From positions 3,596,001 to 3,660,000 of the forward strand of contig NZ_CP014766.1 in the NCBI RefSeq assembly GCF_001611675.1: a stretch of DNA of 64,000 nucleotides. Direction: 5' to 3'. The notes beneath the pieces are model-generated. The model was not told the DNA's origin and searched no databases. It was given only the letters and a program-made list of their open reading frames with translations. Within the stretch, counting starts at the first letter, position 1. Each line of letters begins with the position of its first letter. This document shows, piece after piece, positions 32,445-41,285 of the stretch. This DNA comes from Pontibacter akesuensis (GTDB taxonomy: Bacteria; Bacteroidota; Bacteroidia; Cytophagales; Hymenobacteraceae). The position numbers were made by a program, and so were the translations under genes.

Positions 32445-33683
32445 ATGAATTTTATTTCCACCTTAGAAACCATGGCGAAACTGGCGCTAGCCCTTCTGCT
32501 GGCGCTTTTACCACTCCACCAACTCCTGGCGCAGGAAAGTAGCAGCGAAAAAACAAAGGAACTGCGCGTCAAGATAGTCCGGGAACTGAACGGTCAGACG
32601 CAGGTAACGGACACCGTGGTGCAGGCACAGGACCAGGACCAGGAAGTGCTCATCAACTCCCTTAGAGCCCTCAAAACCGATACGGCACTGGCCCGCCGGC
32701 TGCGCACGAACCTTGGCGGCACGTTCCGGTTCGACACTACAGTGGTAGTTAAAGATATCAAAAAGAGGATCTACAGCAGTTCAGGTGCGGCGTTAGACAC
32801 TGCTGAGTTCCGAAGGCTGCACGGGGATAAAATTAAAGTCTATAAGCTGGATAAAGCACTAAATACTGCCGACAGGCAAGTGTTTGTGAATCGCATCAGG
32901 ACGCAGGACACAACCATGTACCGTCGTTTGCAGGAGGAGGGTGCTATTTTTTATCTAAACGGGGATAGCTTGAAAGGCATACATCATTTTGAAGTAGTTA
33001 ACGGTGCGGAAACCGTAGAGATAGGGTCCGGAAATCCGGCGGTATTCTTACGAGCAGCCAAAAACAAGGACGGCGTGTTCCTGATTCACCGGGACTCTGC
33101 CGCGCTCAACCACCTGAATCCCACACGAATTGCAAAGATTGTTGTGCAGCGTGGCAACGTGATCAGCTTGGATTCTTTGAGGGGGGCAGGTGTGAAGAAA
33201 GTGCAGATCAAGATATCGAAAGACAAAGAAACGGGTGCGCAGAAAGTCTACAAAATAGATGAGCAGGGCAACGAGGTGGAGATGAAAGGGGACTACCTGA
33301 AACTGGACCACGGCGATGCCCGCATTACGATCATTATGAAGGCCAGGGTAGAGGATATCACCGCAGCCGATAAGGAAGCACTAAAGGAAGCGGGTGCCTC
33401 TGTCGAGACAAAGCCGCGAAATGAGCTGCACGTGGAGGAAATCAGCTTTTACCCCAACCCAAACAACGGGCGCTTTAACCTTAGCTTTAAGCTGGACAAG
33501 AGGAGCACCACCCGGGTAAGCGTAATGGACAGCCAGGGGAAAGAAGTATTTGTGGATACTGTGGCAGAGCCTGCAGGAGAGTACAACCGGCAGATCGATC
33601 TCACACCTTTCGGACCAGGACTATACTACCTGCAAATTGCGCAGGGGAAAAAATATCACACCAAAAGGATATTAGTGAAATAA
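32445..33683 (+). CDS. T9SS-exported protein with type A sorting domain
   Basis: A 412-residue secreted protein. Its C-terminal 80 residues have the T9SS type A sorting signature: ISFYPNPNNGRFNLSF, VSVMDSQGKEVF, LTPFGPGLYYLQI and KYHTKRILVK. The signal peptide (MAKLALALLLALLPLHQLLA) begins nine residues into this start; an ATG at 32472 would place it at the terminus. ATGs at 32421/32424 overlap the promoter box and are unlikely. The remainder is charged, with repeated strand patterns (VVKDIKKRIYSSSGAALD, IAKIVVQRGNVISLD, KKVQIKISKDKETG). No enzymatic motif is recognised. It is controlled by the same operator as the TlpA-like gene. Confidence 0.85.
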   Translation: MNFISTLETMAKLALALLLALLPLHQLLAQESSSEKTKELRVKIVRELNGQTQVTDTVVQAQDQDQEVLINSLRALKTDTALARRLRTNLGGTFRFDTTVVVKDIKKRIYSSSGAALDTAEFRRLHGDKIKVYKLDKALNTADRQVFVNRIRTQDTTMYRRLQEEGAIFYLNGDSLKGIHHFEVVNGAETVEIGSGNPAVFLRAAKNKDGVFLIHRDSAALNHLNPTRIAKIVVQRGNVISLDSLRGAGVKKVQIKISKDKETGAQKVYKIDEQGNEVEMKGDYLKLDHGDARITIIMKARVEDITAADKEALKEAGASVETKPRNELHVEEISFYPNPNNGRFNLSFKLDKRSTTRVSVMDSQGKEVFVDTVAEPAGEYNRQIDLTPFGPGLYYLQIAQGKKYHTKRILVK

Positions 33684-33710
33684 CAGAATTGCTACAAAGA
33701 TGAATAAACC

Positions 33711-33741
33711 GAAAAGCCTGCTACTGTGTAACAGGCTTTTT
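33711..33741 (+). terminator. Rho-independent terminator
   Basis: A 9-bp stem (AAAAGCCTG with CAGGCTTTT) with loop CTACTGTGTAA, then T residues, 28 bases after the T9SS-exported gene. Confidence 0.8.
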
Positions 33742-33823
33742 TTCTGTGGCTGAACCCTGTGCCGGCTTCCTAAGTAAAAGTATACCTGTGTTTTAAAGGA
33801 GGGTGACACTTAATAGGATACCG

Positions 33824-34822
33824 ATGCAAAATAAAAGTTTACTGACGCTGCTTTTGACTTGCCTGCTTTGCCTAAGCGCACAGGCGCAAATTCCGAAAAC
33901 CTTGAATGCCACGCTGGATGGCTACAAGTACCCTTATGAGGTGAAATACTTTGAGGCCGAGGTAGAAGGCGAGAAGTATAAAATGGCTTACATGGATGTG
34001 GCGCCTACCAGGCAGGTGCAAAACCCCCAAACGGTACTGCTCCTGCACGGCAAGAACTTCTTCGGGGCTTACTGGGGCCAGACAATTAAATTCCTCACTG
34101 AAAATGGCTTTCGGGTAATCGTGCCGGATCAGGTGGGTTTCGGCAAGTCTGAAAAGCCGGAAGTATACTACAGCTTCCACCAACTGGCCCAAAATACGAA
34201 GGAGCTGCTGGAGCACCTAGGGGTAAAAAGAACAGCCGTGGTGGGTCACTCCATGGGCGGCATGGTGGCTACGCGGTTTGCCTTGCTTTACCCGGAGATG
34301 ACAACGAAGCTGGTGCTGGAAAATTCCATAGGGCTGGAGGATTACCGCCTGTTCGTACCATACAAAACGCTGAACGATCTGTACCAGGAAGAGCTGAAGC
34401 GCACGCCGGAATCTATCCGCAAATACCATCAAACCTATTATACCGCCTGGAAACCTGCTTATGAGGAGTGGGTAAACGTGCCGGCCGCGCAAATTGGCCA
34501 TCCGGATTATCCTAAAGTTGCCCAGGCATCGGCATTAACGTATGCCATGATTTACCAGCAGCCGGTGGTGTATGAGTTCGATGAGCTGAAGGTGCCCACA
34601 CTGCTGGTGATCGGGCAGGAAGACCGCACCATTGTAGGTAAAGGCTACATCCAGGACAAGCAGAAGCTGCAGGAGCATGGGCAGTACCCGCAACTAGGCA
34701 AGCAAACAGCCAAGGCTATTCCGAACGCAAGGCTGGTGGAACTGAAGGGGGTGGGGCATATCCCGCACCTGGAGGCTCCCGAAAAGTTTGAGCAGGCGCT
34801 GCTTCAGTTTCTAAAGCAGTAG
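33824..34822 (+). CDS. Exported alpha/beta hydrolase
   Basis: A 332-residue serine hydrolase with a signal peptide (LLTLLLTCLLCLSAQAQ). Canonical elements are LLLHGKNFFGAYW, VPDQVGFGKSEKP, the nucleophile elbow VVGHSMGGMVATRFA, the acid in IGQEDRTIVG and the His in GVGHIPHLEAPE. This is the epoxide-hydrolase/haloalkane-type fold. The ATG at 33824 is preferred; a GTG at 33803 follows an AAAGGAGG but gives a needless extension. The natural substrate is unknown. Its stop is 5 bases from the convergent end of the next leftward gene. Confidence 0.92.
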   Translation: MQNKSLLTLLLTCLLCLSAQAQIPKTLNATLDGYKYPYEVKYFEAEVEGEKYKMAYMDVAPTRQVQNPQTVLLLHGKNFFGAYWGQTIKFLTENGFRVIVPDQVGFGKSEKPEVYYSFHQLAQNTKELLEHLGVKRTAVVGHSMGGMVATRFALLYPEMTTKLVLENSIGLEDYRLFVPYKTLNDLYQEELKRTPESIRKYHQTYYTAWKPAYEEWVNVPAAQIGHPDYPKVAQASALTYAMIYQQPVVYEFDELKVPTLLVIGQEDRTIVGKGYIQDKQKLQEHGQYPQLGKQTAKAIPNARLVELKGVGHIPHLEAPEKFEQALLQFLKQ

Positions 34823-34827
34823 GCCGG

Positions 34828-35049
34828 TTAATGGTGGTGGTCGTGATCGTTGGGCTTGCTGTTGTAATTGGCGATGGTACCCAGCACAAAAAAGACAGCC
34901 CAACATAAATAAAGCGCGTTGAAATTAGCAACAGTTTTGCCCAGCAGCAGCAGGATAAGGTTGGCAACAATGGTCATCACCAAGCCTGTGGCAGCCACAA
35001 ACTGGTAGGAGTTCATTTCCCGAGGGTCGTAAATTTTCGATAATTTCAT
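34828..35049 (-). CDS. Small two-helix membrane protein with His-rich tail
   Basis: A 73-residue protein: a polar start (MKLSKIYDPREMNSYQF), two TM helices (VAATGLVMTIVANLILLLLG and LYLCWAVFFVLGTIA) and a short tail NDHDHHH that could bind metal. No family is recognised. The gene converges with the hydrolase gene at 34822. A perfect TATCTTTG box lies 73 bases upstream. Confidence 0.7.
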   Translation of the reverse strand: MKLSKIYDPREMNSYQFVAATGLVMTIVANLILLLLGKTVANFNALYLCWAVFFVLGTIANYNSKPNDHDHHH

Positions 35050-35121
35050 GCGCTGTCAGTTCTGTTCTCCCCCCGCTAACAATTTCGGAGCAAGAGTAGT
35101 GCCTTTTGGGTAAAGGTGCGG

Positions 35122-35129
35122 CAAAGATA
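35122..35129 (-). promoter_or_regulatory. Candidate -7 box TATCTTTG
   Basis: An exact TAnnTTTG on the minus strand in the divergent region, giving a leader of about 68 nt for the small membrane protein gene. Confidence 0.4.
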
Positions 35130-35186
35130 ACAGAACGGTTCAGTTATTGTTACTAAAGATCAGAACCAGCTCCTTATACTTTACCG

Positions 35187-35942
35187 ATGATGAAAAAGAC
35201 CTTCCTATACTTGTTTTTACTTTTTGTTCCCGCTGCTGTTATACTTCCCGTATCAAGCGCTTCTGCCGCTGCGGTTACCCAGGATAACTTTTATACCTCC
35301 ACCACAGAGCTGTTGCAGCGGCACGTAAAGCAGGGGCAGGTAAATTACAGGAGCCTGCAGCAGGACGGACAGAAGCTAAAACAACTTGTGCAGCAGGTAG
35401 CTGCCTATAATCTGAGCAATGCCTCCGCTGCTGAAAGAAAAGCTTTTTACATTAACGCCTACAACCTGCTGGTACTGCAGCAGGTGCTGGAGCATTATCC
35501 GTTAAAATCGGTGATGGACGTGAAAGGCTTTTTTGACGGGAACAAGTATAAAGTTGCCGGGGAGAGCCTGACGCTAAACCAATTGGAGAAGCAAAAGCTG
35601 CTGGAGCCATTTAATGATGCGCGGGTTCATTTCGCCGTGGTATGTGCCGCTAAGTCGTGCCCGCCCTTGCTTAGCGAGGCCTACACCCCGCAAAAGGTAG
35701 AGCAGCAGTTGCAGGCACAGGCCGAGCGTACACTGCAAGGTAAGCAGTTCATAAAGGTACAGCCCCAAAACCGTAAAGTACTGGTGTCAGAGATCTTCAA
35801 CTGGTACAAGAGCGATTTTGGCAGCTCTAACAATAGCATTCTCGCCTATATAAACCGCTATCGCACACAAGCCGTTCCTAAGAATTACGACCTGGGATAC
35901 TATACTTATAATTGGCAGCTGAACGATATATCAGGCAAATGA
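35187..35942 (+). CDS. Exported DUF547 protein
   Basis: A 251-residue secreted protein with signal peptide MMKKTFLYLFLLFVPAAVIL. The DUF547 core is present: VNYRSLQQDGQKL, KAFYINAYNLLVLQQVL, SLTLNQLEKQKL, then ARVHFAVVCAAKSCPPL with the conserved Cys-Ala-Ala-x-x-Cys-Pro element, and a C-terminal FNWYKSDFG. Members are widespread periplasmic proteins with proposed catalytic (papain-like) roles, none proven. Two closely following ATGs at 35187 and 35190 are equally plausible starts. Confidence 0.9.
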   Translation: MMKKTFLYLFLLFVPAAVILPVSSASAAAVTQDNFYTSTTELLQRHVKQGQVNYRSLQQDGQKLKQLVQQVAAYNLSNASAAERKAFYINAYNLLVLQQVLEHYPLKSVMDVKGFFDGNKYKVAGESLTLNQLEKQKLLEPFNDARVHFAVVCAAKSCPPLLSEAYTPQKVEQQLQAQAERTLQGKQFIKVQPQNRKVLVSEIFNWYKSDFGSSNNSILAYINRYRTQAVPKNYDLGYYTYNWQLNDISGK

Positions 35943-36039
35943 TGCCATTAGTGTGAATTTTATGTTAAGCTATTCTGGGGCACACGCTAACATGTGCTGG
36001 CTATCAGCGTATATGCTAGAGAACTAAAACAAAAAGACT

Positions 36040-36402
36040 ATGAGCAATGCTGAAGATAGAAAGCCTGAAAAGGATGATAACATAAATAACGATTACCGCG
36101 AACGCGTTGGCATGGACAACCACCCCGATCCGTCGGCCAAGCGAAATATGGGCCCCGGGGGCACAACAGAGCGTGCCGGCCAGATGGACAAGCTGGAGAA
36201 CAAGCACATCGGTGGCGACGAAACCACCGGCTACGGCGCCAACGACCCAAACAGCGTAGAATCTTTTGCGCAAGGACCGGGCTTTGAGTTTGAAGGAAGC
36301 GACACCGGCATGGATGACGATGTGGCGGGTATCCGCCGTGGAGACCAGCCGCTAGGGGAGGACAAGGAAAGACCAGACGACGCAGATTACAGCCGACGGT
36401 AA
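36040..36402 (+). CDS. Highly polar, probably disordered small protein
   Basis: A 120-residue protein with no hydrophobic segment or signal. It is rich in Asp, Glu, Gly, Asn and Arg (for example NNDYRERVGMDNHPDPSAKRNMG), with an acidic centre and a few aromatic residues (GFEFEG). The composition resembles hydrophilin-like stress proteins, but no conserved domain is recognised. The start at 36040 is well spaced from the preceding gene, and a perfect 48-bp palindrome follows the stop. Real coding is supported by in-frame continuity and distinct composition. Confidence 0.75.
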   Translation: MSNAEDRKPEKDDNINNDYRERVGMDNHPDPSAKRNMGPGGTTERAGQMDKLENKHIGGDETTGYGANDPNSVESFAQGPGFEFEGSDTGMDDDVAGIRRGDQPLGEDKERPDDADYSRR

Positions 36403-36413
36403 CAGCGGACAAG

Positions 36414-36461
36414 TATAAACAGGAAGGGGGGAGCCAATTGGCTCCCCCCTTCCTGTTTATA
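36414..36461. terminator. Perfect 48-bp palindrome acting as bidirectional terminator
   Basis: Every base of 36414-36437 pairs with 36438-36461 with no loop; arms read TATAAACAGGAAGGGGGGAG inward. It separates the polar-protein gene from the convergent leftward periplasmic gene. Confidence 0.9.
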
Positions 36462-36519
36462 AGTTAACCATACAGCGAAGGCCCAGGGTTGGTGTTCCTT
36501 CGCTATCCTGGCTCATGTT

Positions 36520-36900
36520 CTAGTTCTCTGCGCCGGCGGCTACAAAGCGTGTGTGGGTATTTTCTTTCTTAAAGTTAGCATAGGCCTGCATTTGGTCAGG
36601 CTTCAGGAAGGACTGCATGTTATGGTCATACGTCTGAGCCAGCTCCTGCAGCTTCTGCTTCATCAGTTTTTCATCGCTGCCAAACTTCTGCTTTATTTCC
36701 TCCGTTTTGGCCATCAGGTCACGGTTCAAAGCTTTGAGTTGGATATAGCCGGGCTCATTAAGGCGAAGTTCAAGCGCCATCTTTCTTGTTAGCTCGGTGC
36801 ATCGGGCTTCGGCTTCAGGGCTAAGGGAGCTATTGGATTGTGCAAATGAGGTCGCACAAATCATAAAAGAGGCAAACGCAACTAGTAAAAACTTTTTCAT
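36520..36900 (-). CDS. Small periplasmic helical protein (Spy/DUF4890-like)
   Basis: A 126-residue exported protein with signal peptide MKKFLLVAFASFMICATSFAQ. The mature region is helical: MALELRLNEPGYIQLKALNR, then KAE-type coiled segments (TEEIKQKFGSDEKLMKQK) and an LKPDQMQAYANFKKE motif near the end, which parallels the LTPQQFQQY motif of the protein at 24465-24899. The frame continues 29 residues upstream, but the ATG at 36898-36900 gives the signal. Upstream, 270 bases contain a (TA)7 run at 37067-37080 and a strong hairpin. Function inferred only as chaperone-like. Confidence 0.75.
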   Translation of the reverse strand: MKKFLLVAFASFMICATSFAQSNSSLSPEAEARCTELTRKMALELRLNEPGYIQLKALNRDLMAKTEEIKQKFGSDEKLMKQKLQELAQTYDHNMQSFLKPDQMQAYANFKKENTHTRFVAAGAEN

Positions 36901-37114
36901 AAGGGGTGTGTTTAAGCGTAAAACAAAGGTTACATAGAAGACTTCTATATCTGCATATAGTGTTTTTGTCTTACACTGCTTACGCACCTGTTTTTGAAAT
37001 AGTTGTTGGTTTTTAATATTAGATTAGTTTGAGGGAGATTAAAGTTAAAAAAGATGCCTAAATATTTATATATATATATAATACGGAATCTATACTTAGA
37101 ATCAGGTATACGGT

Positions 37115-37160
37115 ATAAACGGAAAAAGGCCACAGGTAACTGTGGCCTTTTTCCGTTTAT
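37115..37160 (-). terminator. Hairpin terminator after the receiver-only regulator
   Basis: A 21-bp perfect stem (ATAAACGGAAAAAGGCCACAG and complement) with loop GTAA. It ends the leftward kinase-regulator operon, whose last stop is at 37170. Confidence 0.9.
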
Positions 37161-37169
37161 AGAAATAAA

Positions 37170-37580
37170 CTATTGCTGTATATAGTCTTCCTTGATGATG
37201 TTCAGTATCTCTGTGGAAAGCGGTTTAGAGAAGAATTCCTTTACATCCAGAAGGTTCTTAGCGGTGATGATGTCTTTCCTGTCTACGGCCGAGGACAGCA
37301 TAAACAGGCAGCACTTGCTGGTCAGGTCCTCCGGAAACTTCTTATACTCATCCATAAACTGCCAGCCATCCATGCCCGGCATGTTGATGTCGAGGAAAAT
37401 TAATTCTGGAAAGTTGCCAGGGGAGGCTGTTGCCATATCCTTCAAGTGATTCAGCGCGTCCTCAGCCCACTCAAAACTACACACCTCCTCCGCAAAATCC
37501 TCATTCTTGATTATACTCTCACAAACAAAGTTGTTTACCTGGTCATCATCAATTAAAACTACTTTCTTTAAGGTGCTCAT
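37170..37580 (-). CDS. Single-domain response regulator
   Basis: A 136-residue receiver-only protein. It has the acidic triad in VVLIDDDQVNN, the phospho-acceptor Asp64 in IFLDINMPGMDG, a Ser in FMLSSAVD and Lys in EFFSKPLS. No output domain. It starts 32 bases inside the 3' end of the big kinase gene, so the two are translationally coupled and the regulator is its obvious partner. The ATG at 37578-37580 (MSTLKKVV) starts directly at the conserved core. Such small receivers act by protein-protein contacts or as phosphate shuttles. Confidence 0.92.
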   Translation of the reverse strand: MSTLKKVVLIDDDQVNNFVCESIIKNEDFAEEVCSFEWAEDALNHLKDMATASPGNFPELIFLDINMPGMDGWQFMDEYKKFPEDLTSKCCLFMLSSAVDRKDIITAKNLLDVKEFFSKPLSTEILNIIKEDYIQQ

Positions 37581-40500
37581 GGTACTTCTGTAGTTTAAGG
37601 TATACATAGAAGGTAGTCCCCATCGAAGGCTGGCTCTCAACTTCAACTTTTCCTCCCAGTAATTCCGCCTGTGTCTTTACAAGGTGTAACCCTATGCCTT
37701 TGCCTTCAATCTTGTGGTGGAACCGCTTGTACAGCCCGAATACTTTTCCGTTCTGCTTCTCAAGGTCTATACCCAAACCATTATCCCGAATGCTGAGGCA
37801 AAGATAATTGTTTACCTCATAAGTATTAATGCTGACGATTAATTTTTGATCAGGCTTTCTGAATTTAATCGCGTTGGATACCAGGTTGTACAGGATGCTG
37901 TGCACATAGCTGCGAACAGCCACGGTGCTTGGTGCCAGATCAAAAGAATACGTGATGCATGCTCCGCAGGCCTCTATCTCCGGTTTCAGGGAGGCCAGCA
38001 CATCGTCTGCCAACTCCTGAAAGCAAACCTGCTCCTGTGCGGCCTCAGCCTCACTGCGCATGGTGAGCAGGTCGTTCAGGTCACGGATTGTAGTGTCAAG
38101 CAGCTGAGCTGAGGTTACAATGTTGTCGATAACCAGGTTGTTGGTAGGTATCTGGGGAGTTTGCCTGTTGTAAATCGAGACAAGGCCAAGCAGGTTGGCA
38201 ATTGGTGCCCGCATGTTGTGCGACACAATATAGGCGAACTGCTGCAGGTTCTGGTTCTGCTTGAGCAACTGCTCTGTCAGCTTTAGTCGCTTGGCCTCAG
38301 TCTCCTTGTTTTGAGTGATATCTGATGCGGCACCGTCTATTCGTACTACACTGCCGTTCTCATTTTTCTTGGGCGACAGGCGCAACAGCACCCATTTGAT
38401 GCCTGCGTCAGGGGTTACGATTCTTGCCTCATGCTGCTGTTGCTGGCCTGCCAGCACCTTTGGCAGCACTTCCTGCAGCAGCACCTCTTTGTCGGCACTG
38501 TATATTATGTTTTGCCATATTAGCTTGTTACCGATAAAGCTCTCTTCGGAATAACCGGTCACATCACGGCATTGCGGACTCATGTAGGTCATGACAAAAT
38601 CCGTATCGGTGGAGAAGATAACCTCAGGGATATTTTCTATCGTTGACTGCAGTAGGTTTTTGGCCTCTGTTACGTCCCGCTCTGCAAGTTTCCTGTCCGT
38701 AATGTCCTGAGTAGTGCCTGTTACGAGTACAGGGTTCCCTTCCTCGTCGCAAATTGTTTCGGTGATGTGGTACAGGTATTTGGTGCTGCCATCCTGCAGG
38801 ATAATCCGGTGCTCATACGTCAGGTCTTCCTTGCCACAGGCAATGTCGGCTACAAGTTTAAGGGTGGCCTGGCTGTCCCCGGGGTGCAGGAACGGAGCCA
38901 GACTGCGCAGCGTCGGAACAAAGTCGGGATATGCAAAGCCGCAGAGATCGTAGAGCGTTCGGGACATGGTGAGCACGTCTTTCTGCAGATCATACTCCCA
39001 ACTGCCAATTTTGGCGAGACGCTGGGCCTTGGCCAACTGCGTTTCATTTCTTTTGATGGTCTCAATGGCCCTTTTTTGATCTGTCCGGTTGTAGACACTA
39101 AGCGTTACGTTGATTACCTGGCCCTTGCCATCAAAAACAGGCTTGAAGGTGATCTCGTGCCAGAAACCACCGGTTCCCTGCTCATACTGGATCGTCAGGC
39201 CCTGCATGGCCTTTGCATGGTTGTCGCGGAACTGCCCCTGCTGTTCAGGGTCAATGATGTCCAATATGTCCTGGCCTGTGGCCAACTCCTGGAGCGAAAG
39301 CCGCTGCACTTCTTCCTGTGCCACTGCATTGAAGGCAACGATACGTCGTTGGGTATCCAGCAGGTAGATCGCCTGAGGTGAGCTGTCGAGCAGTGCGCGC
39401 AGGTTTGCCTCGTTGCGGGTAAGCTGCTCCTGCGCCTCTTTCTGGCCGGAAATATCAATAAAAGTTCCGTTCCAGGTGACGGTACCCTTGCCCTTGCAGG
39501 TAGGCAGGCTGTGCCCACGCACCCATCCATACTTGTTCAGGTCAGGTTTCCAAACGCGTAACTCTGCTATCCAGGGGGTCAGGTTCAGGTATGAATCGAG
39601 GATGGACTGATGTACAGTTGGCAGGTCGTCCGGGTGCAGGTTACTGAAAAGAATCGAAGGGTCCTGGTAAACCTCTGCCGGCGCCACGCCACATAAATTG
39701 GTGATGCCCTCGCTCACGTATGGAAAGCTGGTGGAATGATCAGGGCCCATCTGAAACTGGAACACAGCACCGGGCAAGCTGGAACTAACCTCGTGAAGCT
39801 GTCTGGCACTTTTTTCCATCTGTTCCATAGCCTGCTCTCTCTCCTGCACATTCACAGCCACCACCAGCCTTGGATATATGCCGTTCTGCCTCGGCAGAGC
39901 GTGCGATTTCAGCTCTACCTTAAACAAATGCCCATCTTTGTGCTTGTGGATGTAACCTTTGCTGCCGGCATCAGAGGCTTTATCGATAGAATGCATGCGC
40001 TGCATAAGTTTTTCAACCTCTTCCTCAGGCCTTATATCGAGCAGCGTCATGCCCATAAATTCCTCCCGGGTATAGCCATACTCCTGCACCGCCGCCTTGT
40101 TTACCTCTAAAAAGCGGAGGGAGCTTTGGTCATAGACCCACATGGGCACCGGGTTTCTGTTAAATAGCCGCTTGTACTGCATCTGGCTATCCTCGAGTGC
40201 CTGCTGCAGCTCCTTACGCTCGTTTACCTCCTCATTCAGGGTGTTGTTTTCCTGGTGCAGTCGCTTGAAAACCTTGGACAGCACAAAAGCGGCCCACACC
40301 GAGGCGGAAATGGCCAGCAACAGCAGTAAGGCATAGTCATCAACAATAGACGAAAACCCGGAAATTGCCTCCTGTGTGCGCTTTCTGGAGGAGCTGGCAA
40401 TGCCATCGCTAAGCTTTACTAACTTTAACTGGTGACTGCTGTAAAAAGGAGCAAGTGTGCCCTTTGCATAGGATTGCGCTTCTGCAGTCAACTTCATGTC

Positions 40501-41061
40501 GCTGAGCGTGAGCAGACTATCTGCCTGCATTTTGTATTGCCTGCGCTCTTCTACAAGCTCTTTTAGTAGCTGTCTGCGGGCCGTATCTACAATTATAGCG
40601 TCCAGTTCGAGGAGAATGGCCTCATTTTCCATGGTTATAACGGCTACCTCCTGGCGCAAGCTGTTTTTAGTGGCGGCGCTGTCGGCAAGCAGGTGCAGTT
40701 GGAGCAAGGTCTGTGTTTGCTCCTTGTTATTAAGCAGCTCATTGACGAGCTCCAGCTGCTTATAGGTGCGGAACACGTTGTTACTGTACTCGTTTCGCAC
40801 CTGGTTTGCCCGTATGTAAGAATAAAGGCAAACGCCTACGAGCACCACTACCAATAGCAGGAAAGAAACACCTAGAGAGCGTATGGTCAGTTGGTGCCTG
40901 CTGTTGCCGCTTTGTTTGTTCGTTTTCAAGCTAAGGGTGTACAATAGTTTGGGTACGGCTTCGGAAAGCCTTGTAAGTATAAAGTCTAATATACAGGAGT
41001 TATATGTTTTGTGCAACAACCAGATAAGTTGTCCTGCCCGTAAAGATAGGCTATAAGACAC
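37549..41061 (-). CDS. Multi-PAS sensor histidine kinase
   Basis: Up to 1170 residues. After a TM helix (LGVSFLLLVVVLVGVCLYSY) there is a helical extracytoplasmic segment (about 90-235), a second TM (VDDYALLLLLAISASVWAAF), then five PAS/PAC units from about 285 to 925 (for example VPMWVYDQSSLRFLEVNKAA, IYLLDTQRRIVAFNA, VIFSTDTDFVMTYMSPQC). HisKA contains FAYIVSHNMRAPIANLLGLV, and the ATPase domain NLVSNAIKFRKP, RDNGLGIDLEKQ and GKGIGLHLVKTQ. No ATG opens the frame: the GTG at 41059-41061 overlaps a TACTTTTG promoter box, so an internal TTG (for example 40944 or 40929) may be the true start. Confidence 0.9.
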   Translation of the reverse strand: MSYSLSLRAGQLIWLLHKTYNSCILDFILTRLSEAVPKLLYTLSLKTNKQSGNSRHQLTIRSLGVSFLLLVVVLVGVCLYSYIRANQVRNEYSNNVFRTYKQLELVNELLNNKEQTQTLLQLHLLADSAATKNSLRQEVAVITMENEAILLELDAIIVDTARRQLLKELVEERRQYKMQADSLLTLSDMKLTAEAQSYAKGTLAPFYSSHQLKLVKLSDGIASSSRKRTQEAISGFSSIVDDYALLLLLAISASVWAAFVLSKVFKRLHQENNTLNEEVNERKELQQALEDSQMQYKRLFNRNPVPMWVYDQSSLRFLEVNKAAVQEYGYTREEFMGMTLLDIRPEEEVEKLMQRMHSIDKASDAGSKGYIHKHKDGHLFKVELKSHALPRQNGIYPRLVVAVNVQEREQAMEQMEKSARQLHEVSSSLPGAVFQFQMGPDHSTSFPYVSEGITNLCGVAPAEVYQDPSILFSNLHPDDLPTVHQSILDSYLNLTPWIAELRVWKPDLNKYGWVRGHSLPTCKGKGTVTWNGTFIDISGQKEAQEQLTRNEANLRALLDSSPQAIYLLDTQRRIVAFNAVAQEEVQRLSLQELATGQDILDIIDPEQQGQFRDNHAKAMQGLTIQYEQGTGGFWHEITFKPVFDGKGQVINVTLSVYNRTDQKRAIETIKRNETQLAKAQRLAKIGSWEYDLQKDVLTMSRTLYDLCGFAYPDFVPTLRSLAPFLHPGDSQATLKLVADIACGKEDLTYEHRIILQDGSTKYLYHITETICDEEGNPVLVTGTTQDITDRKLAERDVTEAKNLLQSTIENIPEVIFSTDTDFVMTYMSPQCRDVTGYSEESFIGNKLIWQNIIYSADKEVLLQEVLPKVLAGQQQQHEARIVTPDAGIKWVLLRLSPKKNENGSVVRIDGAASDITQNKETEAKRLKLTEQLLKQNQNLQQFAYIVSHNMRAPIANLLGLVSIYNRQTPQIPTNNLVIDNIVTSAQLLDTTIRDLNDLLTMRSEAEAAQEQVCFQELADDVLASLKPEIEACGACITYSFDLAPSTVAVRSYVHSILYNLVSNAIKFRKPDQKLIVSINTYEVNNYLCLSIRDNGLGIDLEKQNGKVFGLYKRFHHKIEGKGIGLHLVKTQAELLGGKVEVESQPSMGTTFYVYLKLQKYHEHLKESSFN

Positions 41062-41068
41062 AAAAGTA
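41061..41068 (-). promoter_or_regulatory. Candidate -7 box TACTTTTG of the multi-PAS kinase
   Basis: An exact TAnnTTTG on the minus strand. Its G is the first base of the GTG at 41061, so transcription would begin inside the open frame and translation must start at a later codon. Confidence 0.45.
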
Positions 41069-41256
41069 GTGACATATATTTAAAAGACCCCATAAAACCG
41101 AGGACTATTAGTAGAAACAGGATCGATTCTAAAATTATACTTATATTTTATAGAATGAATAAAATACAATTGGTGCTGGGCGCTTGATTGCCCTGTTGAG
41201 AAAAACTATGTAACATTATTATAAAATTATGTAATACCCCAGCCTCTTGCCTGAAG

Positions 41257-41264
41257 TATCTTTG
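41257..41264 (+). promoter_or_regulatory. Candidate -7 box TATCTTTG of the copper ATPase gene
   Basis: An exact TAnnTTTG match 22 bases before the ATG at 41286, giving a leader of about 17 nt. No metal-responsive operator was recognised nearby. Confidence 0.55.
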
Positions 41265-41285
41265 TAGGGAACAGAAAATCAAACT

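Noticed and set aside
37067..37080. A (TA)7 run upstream of the 36520-36900 gene
   Set aside because: Simple sequence in an AT-rich promoter region; no sign of a phase-variable switch since it lies well away from the start and promoter boxes.
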